A DNA stretch of 64,000 nt from Amycolatopsis sp. WQ 127309 (GTDB lineage: Bacteria > Actinomycetota > Actinomycetes > Mycobacteriales > Pseudonocardiaceae), in the NCBI RefSeq assembly GCF_023023025.1, contig NZ_CP095481.1:8507001-8571000 (forward strand), read 5' to 3'. The position numbers were made by a program, and so were the translations under genes. Below the pieces are notes generated by a model, which saw only the letters and a list, made by a program, of their open reading frames with translations, made no database searches and was not told the DNA's origin. Below, piece by piece: positions 27,443 through 35,588 of the stretch (position 1 is the stretch's first letter; each line of letters begins with the position of its first letter).

Positions 27443-29407
27443 TCACCGACGCCGGGTGCGCAGGTAGTCGCCCACCACCGCCGCACCCAGGCCGTCCAGG
27501 TCCGGGGCCACCACCCGGCCGCCCGAGCGGCGGGCGATGACGTCCACGAACGCCGTCAGCCGCGGGTCGTCGCCGAGGCGGAACACCGTCACCGACGCGC
27601 CCAGCTTGGCCAGGCGGTCCACTTCGGACAGTGTCTTGTGGAGGGTCTGCGGCTGCGGCGGGTAGTCGAAGACGGCCTCGCCGTCCGGTTCCAGGTGCGC
27701 GGTCGGCTCGCCGTCGGTGACCATCAGGACCACCGGCTGGGCGTCGGGATGACGTCGCAGGTGGCGCCCGGCCAGCAGCAGCGCGTGGTGGGCGTTGGTG
27801 CCCTGCTCCCACGCGCCCTCCAGCCCGACCAGCTCCGGCAGCTCCATGGACGTCGCGTAGCGGCCGAAGGTGATCAGCTGCAGCGCGTCGTTGCGGAACC
27901 GGGTGGTGATCAGCTGGTGCAGCGCCAGCGCGGTGCGCTTCATCGGCAGCCAGCGGCCTTCCGAGACCATCGACCACGACGTGTCGACCAGCAGCGCCAC
28001 CGCGGCGCGGGACCGGTGCTCGGTCTCGACCACTTCGACGTCCTCGACGTCCAGCCGGACCGCGGACTCCCCCACCGACACCGAGCGCAGCACGGCGTTG
28101 CGGATCGTCCGCGGCACGTCCCAGGGCTGCATGTCCCCGAACCGCCACGGCCGCGACGCGCCGGTCGGCTCGCCCGCGGCGCCCGCCGACTCGGTCTCGC
28201 GGTCGCCGGACTTGCCGCGCAACGCGTTCACGATGTCCGACAGCGCCGTCTCGCCCAGGCGCCGCAACGCCTTGGGCGACAACCGGAGCGACCCGTCGGC
28301 GGCGCGCTCGAACAAGCCCTGGCGGCGCAGCTCACGCTCCAGTTCGGACAGTCGCCGCGCGTCGACGCCGGCGTCCTTGCCGAGCTGGCTCTCGAGCGCT
28401 TCCAGGTCGATGTCGTCCAGGCTCGCGCCGGGGTAGGACTGGCCCAGCTGCTCGGCCAGCGCGTCCAGCTCGGCGAGGTCGGCCATCGCCTGGGCGCCTT
28501 CGCCCATGCCGAGCGGGTTCTTGCCGCGGAAGCGTTCCGACGACGTCCAGTCCTCGCCCGGCCGGGCCGCGCGCAGCTGCGCGTCCAGATTCGACAGTTG
28601 CTCCGCGAGCCGCGGGTCGCCGAAGGCCTGCTGCGTCAGCTCGGCCAGCTCCGCGCGCTGCTCGGCGGACATCGAGTTGAGCATCCGCTGGGCCGCGGCG
28701 GACCGGGCCGCGAGGGCGTCGATCAGTTCCTCGACGTTCTGCGGGTTCTCCGGGAAGTACTCGCCGTGCTTGCCCATGAAGTCGTCGAAGCGCTCCTGGA
28801 TGTCCTCGGCGCCCCGGGCGTGCGCGGAGAGGAGATCGTTGAGGTCCGAGAGCATCTCGTTGATCCGCTCGACGTCCTCGGGCCCGGCGTTCTGCAGCGC
28901 CTGCTTCATGCCCTGGAACCGGGACTCCATCAGCTCCTGGCCGAGCAGGTCCCGGATCTTCTGGTAGTTCTCCCGGCCCTGCTCGGAGCGCCAGTCGTAC
29001 TCGGACAGCTCGTTGACGGCGGCGGCCGTGCCGGGCGGCAGGGCGTCCAGCTGGGCCTCGCGGAAGCGGGCGTCGTCGTCCGGGTCGGGGAACAGCTCGC
29101 GCCGTTCGGCTTCGAGGGCGTCCTGCAGGAGGCGCTGGACCTCCTGCAGGGTGCCGTCGAGGTTGTTGCGCCGCTGGATCTGCGAGCGGCGCTGCCACAG
29201 GCGCCGGGTCAGCTCGTCGAGCCCCGAGGTGCGGTCGGTGCCCCGGCGCAGCAGCTCCTCCAGCGCGGCGCGCGGCGACGAGCCGGCCATCACGTCGCGG
29301 CCGATCTCGTCGAGCGCGTCGTGCAGGTCGGCCGGCGGCGCGAGCGGGTCCGGCCCGTCGTGGAACGGGCCGTAGGAGTAGCCGTCGGGGAGCGGGACCG
29401 CGGTCAT
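27443..29407 (-). CDS. VWA-domain protein partnered with a MoxR/Mg-chelatase-type ATPase
   Basis: This 654-residue protein has a long helical, charged N-terminal region (about 1-430) and a C-terminal von Willebrand A domain. The MIDAS motif DTSWSM lies near residue 475, with MVTDGEPTAH further on. It corresponds to mycobacterial Rv0959. Its start overlaps the stop of the upstream AAA ATPase by 4 bp (ATGA). AAA ATPase plus VWA pairs act as chaperone-like metal-insertion or remodelling machines; the client is unknown. It converges on the STAND gene with only 3 bp between the stops. Confidence 0.85.
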   Translation of the reverse strand: MTAVPLPDGYSYGPFHDGPDPLAPPADLHDALDEIGRDVMAGSSPRAALEELLRRGTDRTSGLDELTRRLWQRRSQIQRRNNLDGTLQEVQRLLQDALEAERRELFPDPDDDARFREAQLDALPPGTAAAVNELSEYDWRSEQGRENYQKIRDLLGQELMESRFQGMKQALQNAGPEDVERINEMLSDLNDLLSAHARGAEDIQERFDDFMGKHGEYFPENPQNVEELIDALAARSAAAQRMLNSMSAEQRAELAELTQQAFGDPRLAEQLSNLDAQLRAARPGEDWTSSERFRGKNPLGMGEGAQAMADLAELDALAEQLGQSYPGASLDDIDLEALESQLGKDAGVDARRLSELERELRRQGLFERAADGSLRLSPKALRRLGETALSDIVNALRGKSGDRETESAGAAGEPTGASRPWRFGDMQPWDVPRTIRNAVLRSVSVGESAVRLDVEDVEVVETEHRSRAAVALLVDTSWSMVSEGRWLPMKRTALALHQLITTRFRNDALQLITFGRYATSMELPELVGLEGAWEQGTNAHHALLLAGRHLRRHPDAQPVVLMVTDGEPTAHLEPDGEAVFDYPPQPQTLHKTLSEVDRLAKLGASVTVFRLGDDPRLTAFVDVIARRSGGRVVAPDLDGLGAAVVGDYLRTRRR

Positions 29408-30801
29408 CGGCCGTAGACGGTGGTCGTGTCGTCGGAGTCCTTGGCGAGCCGCCGCGCCAGGAACAGCGATTCGAGGGCGAGTTCGACGGCGGCCGCGATC
29501 CGGCCGGCGGGTTCGTCGGGCGAGACGCCGGCGCGCGCGGCGACCTCGTGCAGCACCGGCAGCTCCGGCAGCGCCTTGAGGACGTCCTCGCCCGGCACGC
29601 GCTCGCCGGTGGCGACGAGGTGGCCGTCGGCGACCGCGTCGGCCAGCGGGCGCAGGTCGAGGCCGGCGAAGCGCTCGCGGGCGGTCTCGGCGATCGCCCG
29701 GCGCAGCAGGTGCACGAGGTGCTCGACCTCGCGGCCTTCCTCGCCCGGCTCGAACTCGATCTTGCCGCGCAGCACCGACGGCACCGCGTCGAGGTCGACC
29801 GGCCGGGCCACGGCGGGTTCCTCACCGGTCAGCGCCGAGCGGCGCAGGGCCGCGGCCGCCACGGTCTCGGCCGCCGCGACGGCGAACCGCGCGGAGACAC
29901 CCGAGCGCTGGTCGATGACCGGCGACTCGCGGAGGTTCCGCACGAACCGGGCGATGACCTCCAGCAGCGGTTCGCCCACTTCCGCGACGAGGTGGGCCTC
30001 CTGCCGCACGACGGCGACCTCGGACTCGACGTCCAGGGGGTAGTGCGTGCGGATCTCGGCGCCGAAGCGGTCCTTCAGCGGGGTGATGATCCGGCCGCGG
30101 TTGGTGTAGTCCTCGGGGTTCGCGGTGGCGACGAGCAGGACGTCCAGGGGCAGCCGCAGCGTGTAGCCGCGGACCTGGATGTCGCGCTCCTCCATCACGT
30201 TGAGCAGCGCGACCTGGATGCGCTCGGCGAGGTCGGGCAGCTCGTTGATGGCGACGATGCCGCGGTGGGCGCGCGGGACCAGGCCGAAGTGGATGGTCTC
30301 GGGGTCGCCCAGGCTGCGGCCTTCGGCGACCTTCACCGGGTCGACGTCGCCGATCAGGTCGCCCACCGAGGTGTCCGGCGTGGCCAGCTTCTCGGTGTAG
30401 CGCTCGGAGCGGTGGCGCCAGGCCACGGGCAGGTCGTCGCCGAGCTCGGCCGCGCGCCGCAGCGACGCGGGCGTGATCGGCTGCAGCGGGTGCTCGCCCA
30501 GCTCGGAGCCCTCGATGACGGGCGTCCACTCGTCGAGGAGCCCGGAGAGGGTGCGGAGCAGGCGGGTCTTGCCCTGGCCGCGCTCGCCGAGCAGGACGAC
30601 GTCGTGGCCGGCCAGCAGCGCGCGTTCGAGCTGCGGCAGCACCGTGCGGGAGAACCCGACGATGCCCGGCCAGGCGTCGACCCCCGTGCGGAGGGCGGTC
30701 AGCAGGTTGTCGTGGATCTCTTGCGCGATGGGCCGCGGCTCGTACCCGGCCGCGCGCAGGGCCCCGGCGGTGCGGGGAAGATCGTCTGGAACTACGTTCA
30801 C
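29404..30801 (-). CDS. AAA ATPase of the magnesium-chelatase/MoxR type
   Basis: This 465-residue ATPase has Walker A GERGQGKT (72-79), Walker B GIVAINELPDL and sensor 1 VLLVATANPEDYTNRGR. It matches mycobacterial Rv0958, annotated as a Mg-chelatase-like or sigma-54-interacting-type ATPase. I start at GTG 30801, 7 nt after TAGCGT, which suggests a leaderless transcript and places the usual short N terminus before PIAQEIHDNLL. It is cotranscribed with the overlapping VWA gene, its presumed partner. No chlorophyll or cobalamin genes are near, so classical chelatase activity is unlikely. Confidence 0.85.
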   Translation of the reverse strand: MNVVPDDLPRTAGALRAAGYEPRPIAQEIHDNLLTALRTGVDAWPGIVGFSRTVLPQLERALLAGHDVVLLGERGQGKTRLLRTLSGLLDEWTPVIEGSELGEHPLQPITPASLRRAAELGDDLPVAWRHRSERYTEKLATPDTSVGDLIGDVDPVKVAEGRSLGDPETIHFGLVPRAHRGIVAINELPDLAERIQVALLNVMEERDIQVRGYTLRLPLDVLLVATANPEDYTNRGRIITPLKDRFGAEIRTHYPLDVESEVAVVRQEAHLVAEVGEPLLEVIARFVRNLRESPVIDQRSGVSARFAVAAAETVAAAALRRSALTGEEPAVARPVDLDAVPSVLRGKIEFEPGEEGREVEHLVHLLRRAIAETARERFAGLDLRPLADAVADGHLVATGERVPGEDVLKALPELPVLHEVAARAGVSPDEPAGRIAAAVELALESLFLARRLAKDSDDTTTVYGR

Positions 30802-30901
30802 CCGTTCGACGCTACTGCCGGATCGGCGGCCCGTCGATGTGGAGCGACTCCAGCGTGGGCGCGCTGCCGGGCCGCGAGGCGGCCCGGTAAAATAGGGCGT
30901 C

Positions 30902-31702
30902 GTGTGCCGACCCAGTGCGACCTTCGCCGTCTGGTCCAGCGCGTGGCTGAACGGAGCCGCCGCGTCCGACGATGTGCTCGACGCCCTGCTCGCGTGGGGT
31001 GAGGCGCACGACGTCGTCGCCGCCGACGCGGCCGCCGCGGAGGCGTTCGAGCTCCCGCTGGCCTTCAACCGCGCGGCCACCCCGGTCCAGTTGCTGATGG
31101 CCCTGCGTTCGCAGGGAGCGAAAAGCATGCGGCTGGTCCTCCCCGTCCCGGGTGATGTCCGGGGCCTCGGGGGCGGCGGCCCGTTCACCGAAGCGGCGTT
31201 GCGCGCCGGTGACGCGGTGGTGCTGCCCGAGCTCGGCTACGGGATCGTGCCGGAGCCGGTCGCCGAAGGCCTGATGCGCTGGACGGTGTTCTCGCTCGTC
31301 CCCCTGGCCGCCCCGCCGGAGTACGTCGCGCTGGGCGAGGCCGAGCACGGCCTGACCGACGCGATCCGCGCGAGTGCCGGCGCGCTCCAGACGTTGAACG
31401 TCGCCAGCGACCGGCCGGGAGTGCGCGCGGAACTGTCCGCCCACCTGCGCTCCCGCCCGGACGTCGACTGGCCGGCGGGCACACCTGGACGGTCACTGCG
31501 GGTGCTGCAGCGTGCCGAGGAGATCTCGGCGATCCTGGCGATCGCCGAAACCGACGACCCGGGTGGGGCGCTGTCGGCATCGGCGTCGAACCTGCGGGCC
31601 CAGGCGCTGCGGCCGCTGTCTGACGCCGTGCGGATCGCCCGGTGCGCCGCCGTCAACGAGGCCGTGCGGGTCTTCGCGGAGCAGACCGCTCGCGAAGGCT
31701 GA
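30902..31702 (+). CDS. Conserved hypothetical protein
   Basis: This 266-residue soluble protein starts at GTG 30902, about 8 nt after TAAAAT, an unusually A+T-rich -10 box for this window. It begins FAVWSSAWLNGAAASDDVLDALLAWG and has no signal or membrane segment. Proteins of this kind occur widely in actinobacteria next to Mg-chelatase-like ATPase genes, but no function is known to me. It is divergent from the AAA ATPase and VWA pair across a 100-bp gap. The codon usage is like its neighbours, so it is surely coding. Confidence 0.7.
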   Translation: MCRPSATFAVWSSAWLNGAAASDDVLDALLAWGEAHDVVAADAAAAEAFELPLAFNRAATPVQLLMALRSQGAKSMRLVLPVPGDVRGLGGGGPFTEAALRAGDAVVLPELGYGIVPEPVAEGLMRWTVFSLVPLAAPPEYVALGEAEHGLTDAIRASAGALQTLNVASDRPGVRAELSAHLRSRPDVDWPAGTPGRSLRVLQRAEEISAILAIAETDDPGGALSASASNLRAQALRPLSDAVRIARCAAVNEAVRVFAEQTAREG

Positions 31703-31758
31703 CGTCTCAGCGGTTCGTGCCGGTCGTGATGTGCCCGAACAGCCCCGGACGCGGACCT

Positions 31759-31782
31759 CGCTCCCGTGGTCGCTCCCGTGGT
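31759..31782 (+). repeat. Tandem 12-bp duplication
   Basis: CGCTCCCGTGGT occurs twice in direct succession in the gap between the hypothetical gene and the methyltransferase gene. It ends about 30 bp before the methyltransferase -10 candidate TACCGT (31811-31816 region). Confidence 0.6.
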
Positions 31783-31823
31783 CAGCGAACTCCCCCGCCG
31801 CGATCCCCAGTACCGTGGCGGCC

Positions 31824-32582
31824 ATGGTCGAGGACACCTGGGCCGCGCTGGCCGACCAGTTCGCCGATGGCGCTTACGCCACCGTGAAGGGGCGCGTGCG
31901 CACCTACGTCATCCACCGGCAGCTGCTGGAGCACCTCCCGGCCCCGCCGGCCCGGGTGCTCGACGTCGGCGGCGGCGCGGGACACCAGTCGCTCCCGCTG
32001 GCCCGCGCCGGTTACGACGTCACGCTGCTCGACCCGTCACCGGCGATGCTGGACAAGGCCCGGCAGCGGCTGCCGGATGGGGTGACGTTCGTGGCGGCCG
32101 ACGGCGCGGACGCCGTCGAGGCGGTCAGCGGCCGGCAGTTCGACGCCGTGTTGTGCCACGGCGTGCTCGGCTACCTGGCGGACCCGGAACCCGTGCTCGA
32201 CCAGCTGTGCCGGTGCGCCGCTCCCGGCGGCCTCGTCTCGATCATGGCGGGCAACGCCGACGCGGCCGCGGTGCGCCCGGCCATGGAACGACGGTGGGAG
32301 GACGTGCTGGCGGCGTTCGACACCCGCGCCGAGATCGGCGTGCTGGGCCTGCCGACGCGCGCCGACACCGTCGACGAGCTCAGCGAGTCACTGCGCCGCC
32401 GCGGCGTGGAACCCTTGCGGTGGTACGGAGTCTGGCTGTTCGTCGACTGGCTCGACCTCAGCGGCGCCGACCTGGATCCGGCCGACACCGAACGCGTGGC
32501 CGCGGTCGAACTCGAAGCCGGCCGGCGGGACCCCTGCCGCCGGCTCAGCCGCATCTTCCACCTGGTGGGGCGCAAAAGCTAA
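31824..32582 (+). CDS. Class I SAM-dependent methyltransferase
   Basis: This 252-residue methyltransferase has motif I VLDVGGGAGHQSLPLA (about 45-60), motif II VTLLDPS and FDAVLCHGVLGYL, a UbiE/Methyltransf_11-like layout. The second half, with MERRWEDVLAAFD and VEPLRWYGVWLFVDW, resembles CmoA/SmtA-type proteins. The substrate is unknown. The ATG at 31824 follows TACCGT by 7 nt without a Shine-Dalgarno. Its stop overlaps the convergent ferrochelatase stop by 4 bp. Confidence 0.82.
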   Translation: MVEDTWAALADQFADGAYATVKGRVRTYVIHRQLLEHLPAPPARVLDVGGGAGHQSLPLARAGYDVTLLDPSPAMLDKARQRLPDGVTFVAADGADAVEAVSGRQFDAVLCHGVLGYLADPEPVLDQLCRCAAPGGLVSIMAGNADAAAVRPAMERRWEDVLAAFDTRAEIGVLGLPTRADTVDELSESLRRRGVEPLRWYGVWLFVDWLDLSGADLDPADTERVAAVELEAGRRDPCRRLSRIFHLVGRKS

Positions 32583-33631
32583 CGGCCGGGACGCTTCGCG
32601 GGCTCGCAGCAGCCGATCGCGCACGGGGCGCCGTTGACCGTGCAGCCGCTCGCCGGGAACGGCGACAGCTTGCGCGGCGCCACGTCGTGCGTGTGCTCGC
32701 GGATCAGCTCCACCACCAGCTCGGCGAAGCGCGGGTCGCTGCCCGCCGTCGCCGCGCGGGCGAACGCCATGCCGTGCTCGGCCGCGCGTTCGGCCGCTTC
32801 GTTGTCCAGGTCCCAGATCACCTCGAGGTGGTCCGAGACGAACCCGAGCGGCGAGACGACCACTCCGGGCACTCCCTCGGCGTGCAGCGCGTCGATGTGG
32901 TCGACGATGTCCGGCTCCAGCCACGGCACCTGCGGCGGCCCGGACCGCGACTGCCAGACGACGTCGTAGGTCTCGACGCCGGCTTCGGCCGCGACGAGCC
33001 GGGCGGCCTCGGCGATCTGGCGCGAGTAGCGGCGGCCGCCCTCGGCCGGCGGGCCGGACGCCTTGTCCGCGCTGTCCGGCACCGAGTGCGCGGTGAAGAC
33101 GGTGCGGATGCCCGGCACGTTCCCCAGCGACGCGTGGGCGGCGCGGACGCCGTCGGCGATCGCCGAGACGAACAGCGGGTGGTCGAAGAACTGGCGCAGT
33201 TTCACCATTTCGGGTGCACCTTCGCCGACCGCGGCGCGAGCGCGTTCGATGTCCTCGTCGTACTGGCGGCACGCCGAGTAGCCGCCGTACGCGCTCGTGG
33301 GGAAGACCAGGATCCGCTGCGCGCCGGCCGCCGTCAGCTCGCTCAGGGTGGCTTCGACCATCGGGTGCCAGTTGCGGTTGCCGAAGTGCACCGGCAGGTC
33401 GACACCGGCGGCCGCGAGCTGCTTCTCGACCGCGGCGATGGCGTCGCGGTTCAGCTTGTTGATCGGCGAGACCCCGCCGAAGTGCTGGTAGTGCTCGGCG
33501 ACCTCCAGGAGCCGCTCACGAGGCACCCCCCGGCCCCGGGTGACGTTCTCGAGGAACGGCATGACGTCGTCAGGCCCTTCCGGACCGCCGAACGAAAGCC
33601 ACAGCACCGCGTCGTATCCCACCTCGGTCAT
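32579..33631 (-). CDS. hemH: Ferrochelatase (coproporphyrin III type) with C-terminal Cys cluster
   Basis: This 350-residue enzyme inserts Fe(II) into the porphyrin; actinobacterial enzymes act on coproporphyrin III (CpfC). Motifs seen are LWLSFGGPEGPDDVMPFLENV, VHFGNRNWHP, the catalytic-site HSVP in VFTAHSVPDSA and SPLGFVSDHLEV. Cysteines 330, 337, 341 and 342 (GCTVNGAPCAIGCC) form the C-terminal [2Fe-2S] ligand set typical of actinobacteria. In M. tuberculosis it directly follows fabG1-inhA. Here it points the same way but is separated from inhA by a TetR plus MFS cassette on the other strand, so it needs its own promoter. Confidence 0.94.
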   Translation of the reverse strand: MTEVGYDAVLWLSFGGPEGPDDVMPFLENVTRGRGVPRERLLEVAEHYQHFGGVSPINKLNRDAIAAVEKQLAAAGVDLPVHFGNRNWHPMVEATLSELTAAGAQRILVFPTSAYGGYSACRQYDEDIERARAAVGEGAPEMVKLRQFFDHPLFVSAIADGVRAAHASLGNVPGIRTVFTAHSVPDSADKASGPPAEGGRRYSRQIAEAARLVAAEAGVETYDVVWQSRSGPPQVPWLEPDIVDHIDALHAEGVPGVVVSPLGFVSDHLEVIWDLDNEAAERAAEHGMAFARAATAGSDPRFAELVVELIREHTHDVAPRKLSPFPASGCTVNGAPCAIGCCEPAKRPGR

Positions 33632-33672
33632 CTTGCCGCTGTGGCGCCCCGCACGCTGACGCGGGCCCGTTA

Positions 33673-33688
33673 TGAATCGACCAGTCCA
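33673..33688. promoter_or_regulatory. Candidate TetR operator upstream of the TetR gene
   Basis: TGAATCGACCAGTCCA shares 11 of 16 bases with TGTACTGACCAATACA before the MFS gene (34329-34344). It precedes the TACGGT -10 box (33698-33703) of the regulator. Location and similarity suggest one repressor binds both. Confidence 0.5.
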
Positions 33689-33709
33689 AAACCCTGGTAC
33701 GGTGATCCC

Positions 33710-34291
33710 ATGGCCAGGCCACGGGAGTTCGACGAGTCCGCCGCCGTCGACAGCGCGATGCACGCGTTCTGGGAACACGGCTACGAGGCGACGTCGACGC
33801 AGGACCTGTGCGAGGCCACCGGGTTGGGCCGCAGCAGCGTCTACAACACCTTCACCAGCAAGAAAGCCCTGTTCGAGCGGTCGCTGACGCACTACACCGA
33901 CAGCCAGCTCACGGCCCGGCAGGCACTCCTCGAGGGACCGGGCACGGCCGCCGAACGGCTCACCGCGCTCTTCACCACGACCATCGACGCCGAACTCGAG
34001 CGGAACCGCCGCGGCTGCCTGGTCGTGAACACCCTCGCCGAGCTCGGCATGCCGGACGACGGCATCGGCGCCGCCCTGCGCAGCGACACCGAGCGCAACC
34101 TGGCGATGCTCGGCCAGTGCGCCCGGGAAGGCGTGCTCGACGGCAGCCTGCGGCCCGGCCGGGATCCGGCCGACGTCGCGCAGTTCGTCCTCAACACCGT
34201 CACCGGCCTGAAGGTGATGTCCCGGCGCGGCACCAGCCGCGAGGCGATGTACGCCGTCGCCGATCTCGCCCTGTCCGCGCTCGTCGCCTGA
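33710..34291 (+). CDS. TetR/AcrR-family transcriptional regulator
   Basis: This is a 193-residue repressor. The N-terminal helix-turn-helix (ARPREFDESAAVDSAMHAFWEHGYEATSTQDLCEATGLGRSSVYNTF) is followed by a TetR_C-type ligand domain (about 80-193) with LERNRRGCLVVNTLAELG. The ATG at 33710 lies 6 nt after TACGGT, suggesting a leaderless message. It is followed 69 bp later by a Cmx-type efflux gene, with related 16-bp sites before each start. A drug-responsive repressor of itself and the pump is the natural reading. It interrupts the conserved inhA-hemH neighbourhood. Confidence 0.88.
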   Translation: MARPREFDESAAVDSAMHAFWEHGYEATSTQDLCEATGLGRSSVYNTFTSKKALFERSLTHYTDSQLTARQALLEGPGTAAERLTALFTTTIDAELERNRRGCLVVNTLAELGMPDDGIGAALRSDTERNLAMLGQCAREGVLDGSLRPGRDPADVAQFVLNTVTGLKVMSRRGTSREAMYAVADLALSALVA

Positions 34292-34328
34292 ACCCCGGGC
34301 ACCTTTCGGCAGCAGCCTGGCCACGTTT

Positions 34329-34344
34329 TGTACTGACCAATACA
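34329..34344. promoter_or_regulatory. Candidate TetR operator upstream of the Cmx-type efflux gene
   Basis: TGTACTGACCAATACA is an imperfect palindrome of the form TGTANTGNNCANTACA, 17 bp before the GTG start with AAGGAGGA in between. Its resemblance to the site before tetR supports a shared repressor. Confidence 0.55.
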
Positions 34345-34360
34345 CAACCAAGGAGGACCC

Positions 34361-35527
34361 GTGCCCCTGGCCGTCTTCGTCCTCGGGCTCAGCGTGTTCG
34401 CGCTGGGCACGTCCGAGTTCATGATCACCGGCCTGCTCCCCGGCATGGCCACCGACCTCGGCGTGAGCATCCCCGACGCCGGCCTGCTGATCTCCGCGTT
34501 CGCCATCGGCATGGTGATCGGCGCGCCCCTGCTGGCGATCACCACGCTGCGGCTCCCCCGCCGCCGGACGCTGCTGGTGCTGCTCGCGGTCTTCCTCGGG
34601 GCGCACGTCGTGGGCGCCCTCGCCACCGGGTACGCGCTGCTGTTCGCGACGCGGGTCGTCGCCGCGCTCGCCTGCGCGGGCTTCTGGGCCGTCGGCGTGG
34701 CCACGACGATCGCGCTGGTGCCGGTCGAACGGCGCGGCCGTGCGATGGCGGTGCTGGTCGGCGGGCTGACCGTGGCGAACGTCGCCGGAGTGCCGGCGGG
34801 CACGTTCATCGGACAGCACGCGGGCTGGCGGACGGCGTTCTGGGCGGTCGCGGCGGTGACGCTGCTGGCGGCGGCCGGCGTGGCCGCGCTGGTGCCCGAA
34901 ACGACCGGCGGCGGGATGAGCGTCCGGTCCGAGCTGCGGCTCTACCGGCGCGGCCGGGTCTGGCTCGCGCTCGGCGTGATCGCCTTGTGCCAGGCCATGA
35001 TCTTCGCCGCGTTCAGCTACCTCGCGCCCCTGCTGACCGAGACGGACGGCCTGCCGGAATCGTGGGTCCCGGGCGTCCTCGCGCTGTTCGGCGTCGGCGC
35101 GCTCATCGGCATCACCGCCGGCGGACGGCTGGCCGACCGGCACCCGTTCGCCACGCTCTACAGCTGCGTCGCGCTCGCGCTGGCGGCCCTGCTCGTGCTG
35201 GCCCTGACGACCGACGCGGTGGTCGCCGTCGCGGCCGTGCTCGTCTTCGGCGCCGCCGGGTTCGGTGCCAACCCGGCGCTGAACGTGCGCACCTACGCCG
35301 TGGCCGGGAACGCCCCGACGCTCGTGGGCGCCAGCACGACGGCGGCGTTCAACGTCGGCAACACCGCCGGGCCGTGGCTGGGCGGCGTCGCGATCGGCGC
35401 CGGGCTGGGTTTCCCGAGCGTCGCGTGGACGGGCATCGCCCTCGGTGCGGCGACGGTCGTCGCCCTCACGGTCGCGGTCGCCGTCCAGCGCGCCGACGAC
35501 CGCCGCCCGGTCCCGGTCGCGGCCTGA
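34361..35527 (+). CDS. Cmx/CmrA-type MFS drug efflux transporter
   Basis: This 388-residue, 12-helix DHA1 transporter begins PLAVFVLGLSVFALGTSEFMITGLLP and continues SIPDAGLLISAFAIGMVIGAP. These are signatures of the Cmx/CmrA chloramphenicol exporters of corynebacteria and rhodococci and of AraJ-like relatives. It probably expels a hydrophobic drug; chloramphenicol specificity is not proven. GTG 34361 has AAGGAGGA upstream. It sits behind its presumed TetR repressor and ends at the dispersed hairpin element that also terminates inhA from the other side. Confidence 0.87.
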   Translation: MPLAVFVLGLSVFALGTSEFMITGLLPGMATDLGVSIPDAGLLISAFAIGMVIGAPLLAITTLRLPRRRTLLVLLAVFLGAHVVGALATGYALLFATRVVAALACAGFWAVGVATTIALVPVERRGRAMAVLVGGLTVANVAGVPAGTFIGQHAGWRTAFWAVAAVTLLAAAGVAALVPETTGGGMSVRSELRLYRRGRVWLALGVIALCQAMIFAAFSYLAPLLTETDGLPESWVPGVLALFGVGALIGITAGGRLADRHPFATLYSCVALALAALLVLALTTDAVVAVAAVLVFGAAGFGANPALNVRTYAVAGNAPTLVGASTTAAFNVGNTAGPWLGGVAIGAGLGFPSVAWTGIALGAATVVALTVAVAVQRADDRRPVPVAA

Positions 35528-35530
35528 AAG

Positions 35531-35581
35531 CCGTGAAGGCCTCCTTCCCGGCCATAAGAGCCGGTAAGGAGGCCTTCACGG
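35531..35581. terminator. 51-bp dispersed hairpin element, copy 2
   Basis: CCGTGAAGGCCTCCTT (35531-35546) pairs with AAGGAGGCCTTCACGG (35566-35581). The inner CCGGC/GCCGG stem surrounds CATAAGA, the reverse complement of the copy-1 loop. It lies between convergent efflux and inhA genes, fitting a bidirectional terminator. Confidence 0.8.
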
Positions 35582-35588
35582 ACAACGA

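Noticed and set aside
30902..31702. Assigning the hypothetical gene beside the AAA-VWA pair to that complex
   Set aside because: It is divergent, has no recognised domain, and adjacency alone does not support a functional claim.
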